Of a stretch of 26,194 bases of DNA, positions 9,065 to 17,672 are shown piece after piece. A program made the position numbers and the translations under genes. The notes under the pieces are model-generated. The model had not been told where the DNA came from and did no database searches. It saw only the letters and a program-made list of their open reading frames with translations. Source of the DNA: Parvularia atlantis. Taxonomy: Eukaryota; Opisthokonta; Rotosphaerida. Each line of letters starts with the position of its first letter. Within the stretch, counting starts at the first letter, position 1. Where the stretch lies: NCBI GenBank assembly GCA_943704415.1, contig CALSCO010002108.1:1-26194 (forward strand), in the 5' to 3' direction.

Positions 9065-12000
9065 TCACAGACGCGCCTTGCCCGCGATGAGATCCTGGTA
9101 CTCCTGCGCGCGGTCGGCGGTGAGGCTGCCGCGTCCGCATGACCGAGGCGCACCTTCTGCCCGAACGGCTCGTACGCCTTCGTCTGCGGGTTGAACCAAA
9201 CCATCGGGTCCTTGACGACGGCCGGGTTGCAGCCCTCCGTGCGCAGCGTGACCTTCTGGTACTTGAACGTCGCCGTGCTCTGCCGCGCACGCGGGCGTGT
9301 CAGGCACGGTGCCCCGTCTCGCGCCGCGCACCTCGATCTGCGGGAGCAGGCGCAGGAAGATCGGGACCGCATAGGACGGCAAGGCCTGCGAGACGTACTT
9401 GCCGAGCTTGGCCAGGTTGACGTCGTCGCGCAGCACGACCGCAGCCATGCCCGCGCGGCCGTCCTGGGCACCCGTGGAGTCAGCTCGCAGCAACACCAGG
9501 AGCGTGTGCTGTGTGCACCTTGCCGGGGATCTCCACGCCGTACACGTTGGCTTCGAGCACGCCGCCGCCGGGGAACGCCGTCAGGTGCTCCATCACCTCG
9601 TTCGTCGACACGTTCTCGCCCTTCCAGCGGAACGTGTCACCTGTAGTGCCGTGTCAGCCCACGGCAGCTCTCCGCCGCGGGTTGCACACCGATGCGGTCG
9701 ACAAAGTACATGAAGCCCTGCGCGTCCATCTGCACGCCCGGCCGTCAGGCGCGCATGCGGCCCGCGGCTGCCCGGCGCGCACCTTGATGATGTCGCCGCT
9801 GCGGTAGTAGACGTCGCCCTGCTCAAACACGTCGCGTAGGAGCTTCTTGTTGTTAGCCTGCGCGGCGGTCAGTGCCTCGGTGACGCCCGGTGCACACGCG
9901 CACGTCGTTGTTGCCGTGGTAGCCGACGAAGGGCGTCGCCTCCGTGACCTTGCCGATGAGCTCGCCGGGCTCGTCAGGCGCGCACTGACGATCAGCGGCC
10001 GTGAGCGATGTGCGGCGCACAACGCGGCGAGCAGCGCGCACGCGGATGCAGCGCCCGTTCGCGTTGCGCACGATCTGGTCCTTGTCGACATCAAACTTGA
10101 CCACGGCAAACGGCACCAGGTTGCTGCAACGAGCGGCGGTGAGCGGTGCCGTGCGGTGGCCCGACGGCGCGCACCGGAAGATCACGCCCGCGCGGAAGAA
10201 CGAGCCCTTGCCGGGCTTGCCTGTGTAGACGCTGTGGCCCTGGAAGGTCGCAGTGGACGGGGACTCGGTCGCGCCTGGTCGTGTGCGGTCAGAACGGCAC
10301 GCACGCGCACGTCGGCAGCCCGCACCGTAAAACTCGCCAACGCGTGGGATGTTGAAGCGCTGCACAAATTCATCCCAGATGTCGGGCCTGCGTCGCGACG
10401 GCGCTCCAGCTCTCTGCGCGGCACGGCAGACGACCGCGCGCACCGCAGGCCGTTGCCCCACGCGAGGCGCAGCTTGTGCTTCTTGTCGTGCGGGCTCGGC
10501 GGCGTCTGAATCAGGTAGCGGCAGAGCTCGCCGATGTACCTGCGGCGCTTGGCCGTCAGCAGCACAGTACGGCACAAGACAGGCAGAGCGCGCGCGCACT
10601 GGAACGTGGTGCAGTTGTAGTGCGCAATGTCCTTCATGACAGCCTTGGCCGAGAACTTGCGCTTGAGCACGAGCGAGCCGCCGCAGACGATCGCGGTGAT
10701 GGTGCCCTGCACGCCGCATCAGCGAGCAGCAGCCGGGCCGCGCACGCCACGCCGCACCATGCCCGCGGCCGAGTGGAACATCGGCAGGGCGATGTAGCAG
10801 CTGCGCACGTGCTGTCAGGCGCTTGCTTGCGACGGGGCAGCGCGCGCACATGTCGTTCGGCGTAAAGTCCCAGAAGATTGAGCACACCAGGCCCGCCCCG
10901 AGCGCACGGCCCTGCGTGATGACGGCTGGCGCAGCGCACAGCGTCAACACAAACACGCAGGCAGACTGTCAGCAGCGCACCGGCTTTCGGCAGGCCCGTC
11001 GTGCCGGACGTGTAGATGAGCGAGTACGGCGTCTTGAAGTTGATGCCTGCGACCGTGTGCATGCGCTTCGTCAGCAGCGAGCTGGCACTGGCCGCGCGGC
11101 GCACCCTTGCGCAGCTCGGCGACGGGCACGCGCGTCGTGGGCGGCTGCGAGGCGGCCAGCGGGTCGAGGTGCGTGGCCCACTTTGGGCACGTGTCGCCCA
11201 TGACGAGCAGCCGGCGGCCTGGGCCGTGCGCGCGTGTTGGCGACTGTAGCGTCTGCTGCAGTGGCGCACCGTCGGCCTGCAGCGTGGGCAGGATCTCCTC
11301 CACGGCCTCGACGAGCTCGCCGCCGACGACGACGGTGCTCGCGCCGGCGATCTGTGCGCGCCAGCGTGAGCGCACACGCTCACCGAGCGCGTTGACGGGC
11401 CGCACGTTGATGCAGTGCTGCAGCGACTTGCCGCGTAGGTTGGTGTTGATCATGACCGTGACGCAGCCCATCTTGCCAATCGCGATCATCGCAAAGACAA
11501 ACTCGGGCCGGTTCTCCATCATCAGCGCGACGTAGTCTGTGCGCGCGTGGACGCGGGCGCGGACGCGTAAGAAGCGGCGACGGGCCGCGTCGAGGGCCGC
11601 ATTCGCGCACCGCCGCTCTTGACGCCGATGCTCAGCAGCGCGTTCACCTGCGATCGCACGGTCAGCGCAGCAGCGGGCGTGGCGCGGGCGGTCGCGCACC
11701 ACACGGCAGGCCTCTGCGCGCGCGCACAGTCCGCTTTATCACGACAAACAACGAACGCGGGCGCGACGCAGACGGGGGCGCGCGCACCGGCCTCGACCTG
11801 TTTGTACGTCCACACGCGGTCCTCGTACAGCACGCACTTGTTGTCGCCGAACGTGCGCACGGTCTGCTCCCAGGTGTCGGCGAAGGCGTACGCGCCGGTC
11901 TGCTTGGCCGTGACCCTGCGACGGCACGGCGCGGTCAACACGCGGGGCCGCACGCCGCACGCCGCCACGCACTGCGCCATGATCCGCCGCAGCTTGGACA

Positions 12001-12100
12001 GGTACACGACGTCGCTGCTGATGCCCAGGCGCGAGTCGACGTAGTCCGCGGCGAGGTAGGCCGCGCCGAGGCTCGCCGCGACGGACGCCCAAGTCGCCAT
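9065..12100 (-). CDS. Fatty acid transport protein / very-long-chain acyl-CoA synthetase (SLC27 family)
   Basis: An AMP-forming synthetase that activates long-chain fatty acids to acyl-CoA and so promotes their uptake. The family sits in the ER or plasma membrane. The N-terminus has a hydrophobic stretch ([15 protein letters not shown]). Reading through about 22 exons gives, in order, [50 protein letters not shown], the AMP-binding loop [31 protein letters not shown], the FATP signature region [54 protein letters not shown] and [13 protein letters not shown]. It ends [12 protein letters not shown]. These match the SLC27 order and length (about 640 aa). The start at 12100 (MATWASV) is the first ATG in frame. 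An 11-nt microexon lies at 11703-11713. An upstream ORF extension begins only with a GTG codon and was not used. Confidence 0.92.
11703..11713 (-). other. 11-nt microexon of the fatty acid transport protein gene
   Basis: Between the exon ending GTCGAGGCCG (11788) and the exon starting GTGAACGCG (11647), the frame needs two more codons' worth of sequence. The 11 bases here are flanked by ...GCGCAG and GTGGTG. They join to give VEA-EACR-VNALL, matching the SNRVANALL-type helix of this family. The flanking introns would be 74 and 55 nt. Without the microexon the frame shifts. Confidence 0.7.
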
Positions 12101-12168
12101 CTTGCCTGGGTGCTCACTGCACGTCACGCAAGTGTAATTTGGCTATTTTGGCTAAATGCTGTCTGTAC

Positions 12169-13482
12169 TCAGCTGCGCTGCACCGCGAGCGGCGAGTCGC
12201 CCGCGACGGTGTAGGCCTTGGCGCCGACCGTGCCGACCTTGCCCTGCGACCCGCGGCGTGAGGGGGCCGGGCGGGCAGGTGGCAGTGCGGCGGCGCACCG
12301 TCGTGCCAAACGTCGTCCACACGCGGATCGGCTCGCTCGTCTCCTCGAGCGCGGCCCAGGTGATGCCGTTGGCCTTGCGCAGACTGACCTCGGTCTTGAC
12401 CGTGAGGAACGTGAACGAGCTCTCATCGGGGCTGATTGGCTGCGGGCCACGCGCCGGGTCAGTACGCGCTCGCGGCCCGGCAGCACGTGCCTGGAACAGC
12501 TTGAACTCGCGCCCAAAGACCGCCCCGCTCTCAAACACAAGGCGCACGGTCATCTGCACGGCACGCGTAAGCTGCGCGCGTCTCCTCACATGGCGTCTCC
12601 GCGCGCGCGCACCGCCGACGGCGCAAACGTGACCGTCGACGCGGCCTGGTCGAGCTTCTTCGCAAAGAACGAGATAATGACGTGCGTCTGCGTCTGGTAC
12701 CAGTCGAACCGGCAGTCGACCGTCTCGGCGGCAGCGGCGGTCACGGCCACCGCGGCGCCCAGGTAGCGGTGCCGTCCCGTCTTGCAGCCGGGGATCTTGA
12801 GGAACTCGGCAAACTCGAGCACCTTGCGCGCGCAGCACGACCAGCCCTTCGAGCCCTCGTGGAAGATCGGCACGCCGCTGTGGAAGCGGCACGCGCCCGC
12901 GCCCTCAGCCTCCGTATCGGCGCCCTTCTTGTGGCTGCAGCCGTTGCGCTTGCACGGCGCGCCCTCGACCACGACGGCGTCCGGGGGGTCGTCCTCGGGC
13001 TGAGCCGGCGCAGGTGCGGGTGCCGGTGCGGGTGCCGGTGCGGGCGCAGGTGCCGGTGTGCTGCCAGCGACCGAGGTGGTGGCGGCGGCCATCGCGGCGC
13101 CGGCGAGCTCGTTGGCCGACTTGGCCGGCGCGGGCATCGCCTGGGCCTGGCTCGTGTGCAGGCCGGGCGTGCAGCCGGGCAGGGCCATGAACTCGTCAAA
13201 CTCGGTGACGCGCTTCTTGCAGCAGCTCCACCCCTTGAGCCCTGCCGCACAGAGCCCGCCGCGTCAGCCGGTGCGCGCGCGCGTGCCACACGCCGCCGCA
13301 TGCACCTTCGTGGAAAACCGGCTGGTGCGCGCACGCGTGCCGCGTCAGCCACGTGCGCCGGCCACGCACGGCGCACGCACCGCGCCCGGGTGGAACATGC
13401 ACTCCATGCGCTCGTCCTCGTCGTCCAGCGTCGGATCGAACGCTTTCCCGCAGCCGCGGTTCGTGCACGTCGCCCTCGACAT
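12169..13482 (-). CDS. CHORDC1: CHORD-containing, CS-domain co-chaperone (CHORDC1/RAR1-SGT1 type)
   Basis: An HSP90 co-chaperone with two zinc-binding CHORD domains and a CS domain. Exons are 13482-13381, 13321-13306, 13241-12613, 12553-12491, 12439-12299 and 12243-12169, totalling 341 aa (human 332). CHORD-I begins at residue 5 (CTNRGCGKAFDP), continues through the 16-nt second exon (PVFHE), then GLKGWSCCKKRVTEFDEF and GCTPGLHTSQ. A Pro-Ala repeat linker follows. CHORD-II has CKRNGCSHKKG, CRFHSGVPIFHEGSKGWSCC and GCKTGRH. The CS domain has CRFDWYQTQTHVIISFFAKK, MTVRLVFESG and VKTEVSLRKANGITWAALEE. The intron at 12490-12440 uses a GC donor (CAG|GCACGT). It is divergent from the carbonyl reductase gene, with 85 bp between start codons. 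Confidence 0.93.
13009..13060 (-). repeat. 12-bp tandem repeat coding a Pro-Ala linker between the CHORD domains
   Basis: Near-identical GGTGCGGGTGCC-type units (plus strand) encode an alternating Ala-Pro run of about 18 residues in frame. Such Ala-Pro runs form stiff extended spacers. A similar run occurs in UPF3 of this window. Confidence 0.85.
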
Positions 13483-13567
13483 GTTGCGCGCGGGCACAAG
13501 AAGCAGCAGGAAAGCTGACAAGCGGCCACGCCTGACGTCTCATCCGTTTGACGACGCCTTCGTCGCG
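13483..13567. promoter_or_regulatory. 85-bp divergent promoter of the CHORD protein and carbonyl reductase genes
   Basis: The only non-coding DNA between two divergent start codons, so it must hold at least the core promoters or leaders of both genes. It contains a TGACGTC palindrome at 13533-13539, which resembles a cAMP-response-element core. One such short match could be chance. No TATA box is visible. Confidence 0.5.
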
Positions 13568-14697
13568 ATGCTGACCAAACGCGTCGCGCTAGTGACGGGC
13601 GCCAACAAGGCGCGGCAGCGCACGGCCGGCGCACGGTATCGCTCGGCACGCGCTGATGCTGGTGCCGCCCCGCGCAGGGCATCGGTTGGCACATCTGCGA
13701 CCAGCTCCTGCGCGGCGACCGCGAGTTGACCGTCGTCGTGGCCGCGCGCGACGTCGGCCGCGGCACGGCGGCTCAGCAGCAGCTGGCGCAGGCGCACGGC
13801 GCCGAGCGGGTCGAATTCCGCGCGCTCGACATCGACCAGCCGGCGAGGTGCGGCGCCGTCGCGTTAGGCACGGGCGCGGTGCGTCTGACGCGCGTCAGCA
13901 GCATCCGCGACGCGGCCGTGTGGGTCCGCGAGCGCTTTGGCGGGCTCGATGTCCTCGTCAACAACGCGGCGATCGCGTGGAAGGGCGACGCGTTCGACGA
14001 GAACGTGCGCGGCGCAGCGGGTGTAGCGCATGCGGCCGGCTGAGCGCCGCGGCACGCGCAGGTCGCGACGACGACGCTCGGCTGCAACTTTTTCGGAACG
14101 ATGCACATGCTCGAGGCGTTCCTGCCGCTGATGCGCGACCACGGCCGCGTCGTCAACGTGGCGTCGATGGCCGGTCGCGTCGGCTCGTACGGCAAGGCGC
14201 TGCAGGCGCGCTTCCTAGATCCGGCCCTGACTCCGGCCGGCGTCGCGGCGCTGATGGAGGACTTCAAAGCCGCGGTCAAGAACGGCACGTACGCCGCCGA
14301 CGGCTGGCCGCGCAGCACTTACGGCGTCTCGAAGGCGCGCGCGTGTGCGTGCGCGCGGTGGCCCTGCCGAGGCTGACGGCCAGCCGCGCCAGGCCGGCGT
14401 GATTGCGCTCACCAAGGCGCTCGCGCGGCAGTACACGCAGGGCGTGCTGGGCGACGTGACGCGTGCGCAAGGCCTGCACATCAACTGTTGCTGCCCTGGT
14501 GCGCGCGGCCGCGGCATTCGGGTGCACACGCTGACGCCTGCGGCCCAGGCTACTGCCAGACCGACATGTCGAGCCGGCGCGGCACGCGCTCCGCGGCCGA
14601 GGGCGCCGACACGCCCGTCTGGCTCGCGCTCACCCCGGAGGACGAGTGTCCGCAGGGCGGCTTCCTGCAGGACCGGCGCGAGCTCGCCTGGGCGTGA
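13568..14697 (+). CDS. Carbonyl reductase-like short-chain dehydrogenase (CBR1 type)
   Basis: A cytosolic NADPH-dependent reductase of the classical SDR superfamily that reduces carbonyl compounds such as quinones and aldehydes. Exons are 13568-13609, 13678-13847, 13899-14004, 14062-14334, 14393-14498 and 14549-14697, giving 281 aa (human CBR1 277). The Rossmann glycine motif TGANKGIGW (residues 10-18) is formed exactly across intron 1. LDVLVNNAAIAWKG, RVVNVASMAGRV, the catalytic YGVSK, and NCCCPGYCQTDM follow. The long insert before the active-site tyrosine (ending in KNGTYAADGWP) is typical of carbonyl reductases. Introns 1 (13610-13677) and 3 (14335-14392) both have GC donors after AAG. 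For intron 3 an alternative acceptor at 14383 also keeps the frame. Confidence 0.92.
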
Positions 14698-15037
14698 TGC
14701 AGTTTGTGTGGCGATCGAATGGACTGAAAGGAGGCGGCGCGGACGATCATTGCGCGCCGGCGAGCGCAGGCCCGTGGGAGCGGCGCACGTGCGCGCCGGC
14801 GTGCGACCTAGGCGGCCAGGCACGACGTCACTGGGGCGATGTGGAGTGTCACTTCAGCCTCGCCCCCGCCTCGCCTCGCCGGCGTCATCGGTGTGCTCGC
14901 CCGCCGCCTGCCGCCTGCCGCGTCCGCATCCCGCGCGCGCACGCCCGGCGACCGGGAGTGTTCCTGCGTCTCGTCTCTTCTTCCTCCTGCACCCGTCGCT
15001 GCAAGCCCCTGCTGCCGTTGCCGCCAGCGCGCGCGCC
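14698..15037. other. Gap of 340 bases between the carbonyl reductase and the next gene
   Basis: The longest intergenic stretch in the window. It starts with a less GC-rich part (about 14698-14760) and ends in a C- and T-rich stretch (about 14840-15030) directly before the next start codon. It probably holds the terminator of one gene and the promoter and leader of the next. A short open frame begins with ATG at 14839 and overlaps the next start in another frame. It could be an upstream ORF but has no recognisable domain. Confidence 0.4.
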
Positions 15038-16518
15038 ATGACCGACGTCGCGATGACCGCCGTGGCCACGGCCACCGCCGAGACGGCCGCCGTGCTCGCC
15101 GCCGCCGTGCCGCCCGCGCTTAGCACCGCGCTCGAGCCGGCCCCGGCATCGCAGCCGCCACCTCCGCAGCCAACGTCGCAGCCAACGTCGCAGCCAACGT
15201 CGCAGTCATCGCAGTCAACATCGCAGCAGCAGTCAACATCGCAGCAGCAGCGCGCGCGGACAAAGTCGGCCAAGGGCGCCGTGCTCGAGCTGACGCTGCT
15301 GGGTGAGGGCGACCCGTCCGTGCCGGTCAACAGGTGCGTGCCGACGCTGCCCAGTGCGTGTCGTGCACCGCTCACGCGCCTGCCCCGCCCGCCAGCGACG
15401 ACATCTTCACGCTCGACGAGCTGCACGACCCCATCGTCAAGGTCCGGTACTCTACCGGCGCCGTGTTTGCGTTCGGGTTGGAGGGTGTGCGCTGCTCATG
15501 ACGTGTATCGGCGCGCACACTCATGCCCCATGCAGGCCTCTCCAACTGGCTGCGCAAGCATCGCTCCGATCCGCTCCTGCGCGCCGCGCGGTTCACGGAC
15601 GCGCAGGCCGAGGTCTGCCTGCTCGGCAACAGCGCGTGCCGGTCTCACCCGCGCCCCGCAGGCCGTGCTCCGGCGCAATGACCTCTGGTGCTTCGCCACG
15701 AACCGCGGCCTGCTGTCGCAGACGCTCGTGTCCAAGGTGCTCGCGACCAACGGGCAAGAGAAGGTGGCAGACCAATGCGCGCTGGCGCTGCGCTGGCTGA
15801 CGCGCGCCACAGGAGCTGCGCGAGTTCTTCCTCAGCCTCGAGTCGCGCGAGCTGTGCGCGTGCCTCTTCGCGGCGCACCGCCTCTCGTTCACGATCTTCA
15901 AAGAGGCCTGGCTGGTGCGCACGCCGACCCGCGCGCGCTCTCGGCGCACTGAGCACGAGCCTGCACAGGCCGGCCGCGAGCGCGCCCTGTGTGACATCTC
16001 CACGCTCGAGATCTTCCTGTACGACTGCCTCACCAACCTTCGGCCGGAGCACTACGTACAGCAGGTGCGCTGCGGTTACGCGTGCGGGGCGGTGTGCGGC
16101 CTCGCTGATCGAACGCACCGCGCTGCAGGAGGCCTTTGCCAAGTCGCTGCTGCACTTTTTCAACGACCAGCTCGCGCTCCTGCCACGCGCGCAGCGTCGC
16201 CAGCTCAAGGTACGTGCGCGTTCGCATGGCATCGCCTCGCCGGGTGACACGGTATGCGCGCGCTCGCGCAACAGATCCAGCATGCGCTCGGCCACGTCGT
16301 CGTGCACCCGCGCATCCGCGGACGGTTTCTTGACATGGTGCGCGCGACGTGCCGGCGCCGGCCAGCACAACGCGGCTGACGCGCACGCGCGCGTTCAGCT
16401 GCTGTGCCACTGGCAGATGATCCCGCGGCCGTACTTTGAGAGCATCGCCGCGCACCCGAAGCAGCCGCACTCGGTCTGGGCGTCGTGGGTTGTGTTTGTC
16501 AACACGCACTTCCGGTGA
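15038..16518 (+). CDS. Unrecognised 341-aa protein, possibly U-box-like at its N-terminal half
   Basis: I do not recognise this family. Exons are 15038-15333, 15396-15484, 15536-15612, 15662-15763, 15813-15914, 15969-16064, 16129-16209, 16275-16337 and 16399-16518; all join in frame. The first 100 residues are low complexity (Ala, Pro, then Gln-Ser-Thr repeats). Residues about 100-150 (DIFTLDELHDPIVKV, then NWLRKHRSDPLLRAARFT) have the spacing of a U-box, a RING fold without zinc, which would suggest ubiquitin ligation. This rests on pattern only. The rest is helical, with FATNRGLLSQTLVSKVL, LCDISTLEIFLYDCLT, LLHFFNDQLALLP and an aromatic end (HSVWASWVVFVNTHFR). No signal peptide or membrane segment is visible. 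It converges on the FkbM-type gene with 95 bp between stops. Confidence 0.75.
15164..15250 (+). repeat. Imperfect 12-bp repeats coding a Gln-Ser-Thr-Pro tract
   Basis: Units close to CAGCCAACGTCG recur and then degrade into CAGTCAACATCGCAG units. They encode repeated PTSQ and STSQQ blocks just before the first folded part of the unrecognised protein. Confidence 0.8.
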
Positions 16519-16613
16519 CCGCAGAAGCAGTCTTGGCCCTAACACAAACAAAGACAAAGCAAAGCAAACGCAATGAATGTCCAAGCGGTGCCGGCATGCG
16601 GCGGCGTCCGATA

Positions 16614-17672
16614 TCAGAACAGGCGCGTGCATACCATGTCGGTCCAGGCGTGATTCTCGTGCCAAAGGCTCGCGAGCTGATCAAAGTGCTCGAGGTACTT
16701 CTCGAACGCCATGCTCGAGACGATGCCGTTGCGCCCAAACTTGGCGTGATTGCCGGTGATCCAGTCGAAGCATTGGTAGCCGAGCTCGTCAAGGAACTGG
16801 AGAAGCTTGAGCGCGGAGCACCCTGACACGTCCATCATGAACGGCCAGAACTCAAACACGACGTAATCGACCCGGCGCGTGCGCAGCAGCCTCTCCGCGC
16901 CATGGATCACGTGGCAGTCGAAGCCCTGCGCGTCCGACTTGAGCACGTACAGGTCCTCGTCCACGACGTCGTCCACGCGCACGACCGACACGTTCACGAA
17001 GACCGAGTCGGTGCGCGTCACGGCCTCGTTCACGAACGAGTCGACTTTCATGCCCTTGCCGTTCTTGGGCATCTTGAGGCGCAGCGTCGTCGTGGTCGCG
17101 CCCGCGCCGGCGTTGATGAGCACGGCGGCCGCAACGCCCGGGCCGACGTTGGCAGCCCAGTGCGCGGCGATCTCAGCCTTGTCGACCTTCTCGCCGGGCG
17201 TGGGGCGGATGATCTTGACACGGCCGCCGAGGTCGCGGTGCGCGCTCATGAACGCCTCGAGCTTGTTGAGCGCGGGCTCGAAGGCGTAGACGCGGTGGCC
17301 GGCGGCCAGGGCCGGCACGGTGTAGTCGGCGCCGTTAAACATGCCCACGTCAACGACGGTCGACGGCCCCGCGTCGCGCACGGCCCAGAACGGCGGGACG
17401 GCCCCGTTGCGCGTAACGTAGTTGAGCTGTGCGAGCATGAACGAGACGCGCCCCGAGCCACGTGCGCGAGGGGCTTGCTGGTCGCAGACGTCGGCAAAGT
17501 CGAGCGGCGCGGCGGCCAGGTCGCGCGCCCACTTCTGCATGCCGTGCTGCCACAGGCCGCTCACGGTGAGGCCGGCCAGCACGAGCACGGCCACGAGGCC
17601 GCCGACGGCAACAAGGCGGTCTTGGAGCATCTGCAGTGTGGAAGGTGAAAGAAAGCTGACTGACGCGGCCAT
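16614..17672 (-). CDS. FkbM-type SAM-dependent methyltransferase with an N-terminal membrane anchor, single exon
   Basis: Class I methyltransferases of the FkbM type methylate hydroxyls of sugars, lipids or natural products; the substrate here is unknown. The frame is open from the ATG at 17672 (352 aa) or the ATG at 17630 (338 aa) to the stop at 16614. A hydrophobic segment (VGGLVAVLVLAGLTVSGLW) near residues 22-40 suggests a signal anchor. The SAM-binding motif is STVVDVGMFNGADYTVPALA, followed by VYAFEPALNKLEAF (acidic ribose-binding residue), then VDSFVNE, YVLKSDAQGFDCHVIHGAERLL and VDYVVFEFWPFMM, all typical of FkbM. It is the only gene here without an intron, which may reflect transfer or retro-copying. 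The 17630 start directly follows a pyrimidine-rich stretch ending in CTGCAG, so a leader intron is possible. Confidence 0.85.
   Translation of the reverse strand: MAASVSFLSPSTLQMLQDRLVAVGGLVAVLVLAGLTVSGLWQHGMQKWARDLAAAPLDFADVCDQQAPRARGSGRVSFMLAQLNYVTRNGAVPPFWAVRDAGPSTVVDVGMFNGADYTVPALAAGHRVYAFEPALNKLEAFMSAHRDLGGRVKIIRPTPGEKVDKAEIAAHWAANVGPGVAAAVLINAGAGATTTTLRLKMPKNGKGMKVDSFVNEAVTRTDSVFVNVSVVRVDDVVDEDLYVLKSDAQGFDCHVIHGAERLLRTRRVDYVVFEFWPFMMDVSGCSALKLLQFLDELGYQCFDWITGNHAKFGRNGIVSSMAFEKYLEHFDQLASLWHENHAWTDMVCTRLF
17631..17670. promoter_or_regulatory. Divergent start region of the FkbM-type and UPF3 genes
   Basis: UPF3 has no in-frame ATG near its start other than 17671. The FkbM-type gene can start at 17672, sharing the bases CATG with the UPF3 start, or at 17630. 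Non-coding space between the two genes is therefore 40 bp at most. Read on the minus strand, this stretch is CTTTCTTTCACCTTCC followed by ACACTGCAG, a good 3' splice site. Confidence 0.5.

Noticed and set aside
12101-12127. N-terminal extension of the fatty acid transport protein
   Set aside because: The extension would have to begin at a GTG codon; the ATG at 12100 is followed directly by the expected hydrophobic segment.
13533-13539. TGACGTC as a proven cAMP-response element
   Set aside because: A seven-base match in a short GC-rich promoter is weak evidence, and nothing is known of such regulation in this organism; kept only as a note.
12741-13766. Minus-strand open frame of 341 codons spanning the CHORD and carbonyl reductase genes
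   Set aside because: It is composed mainly of Arg, Pro, Ala and Ser, is in a different frame from the CHORD domains and crosses the divergent promoter.
14839-15123. Short open frame starting with ATG before the unrecognised gene
   Set aside because: It overlaps the start of the better-supported frame in another phase and has no domain; at most an upstream ORF.
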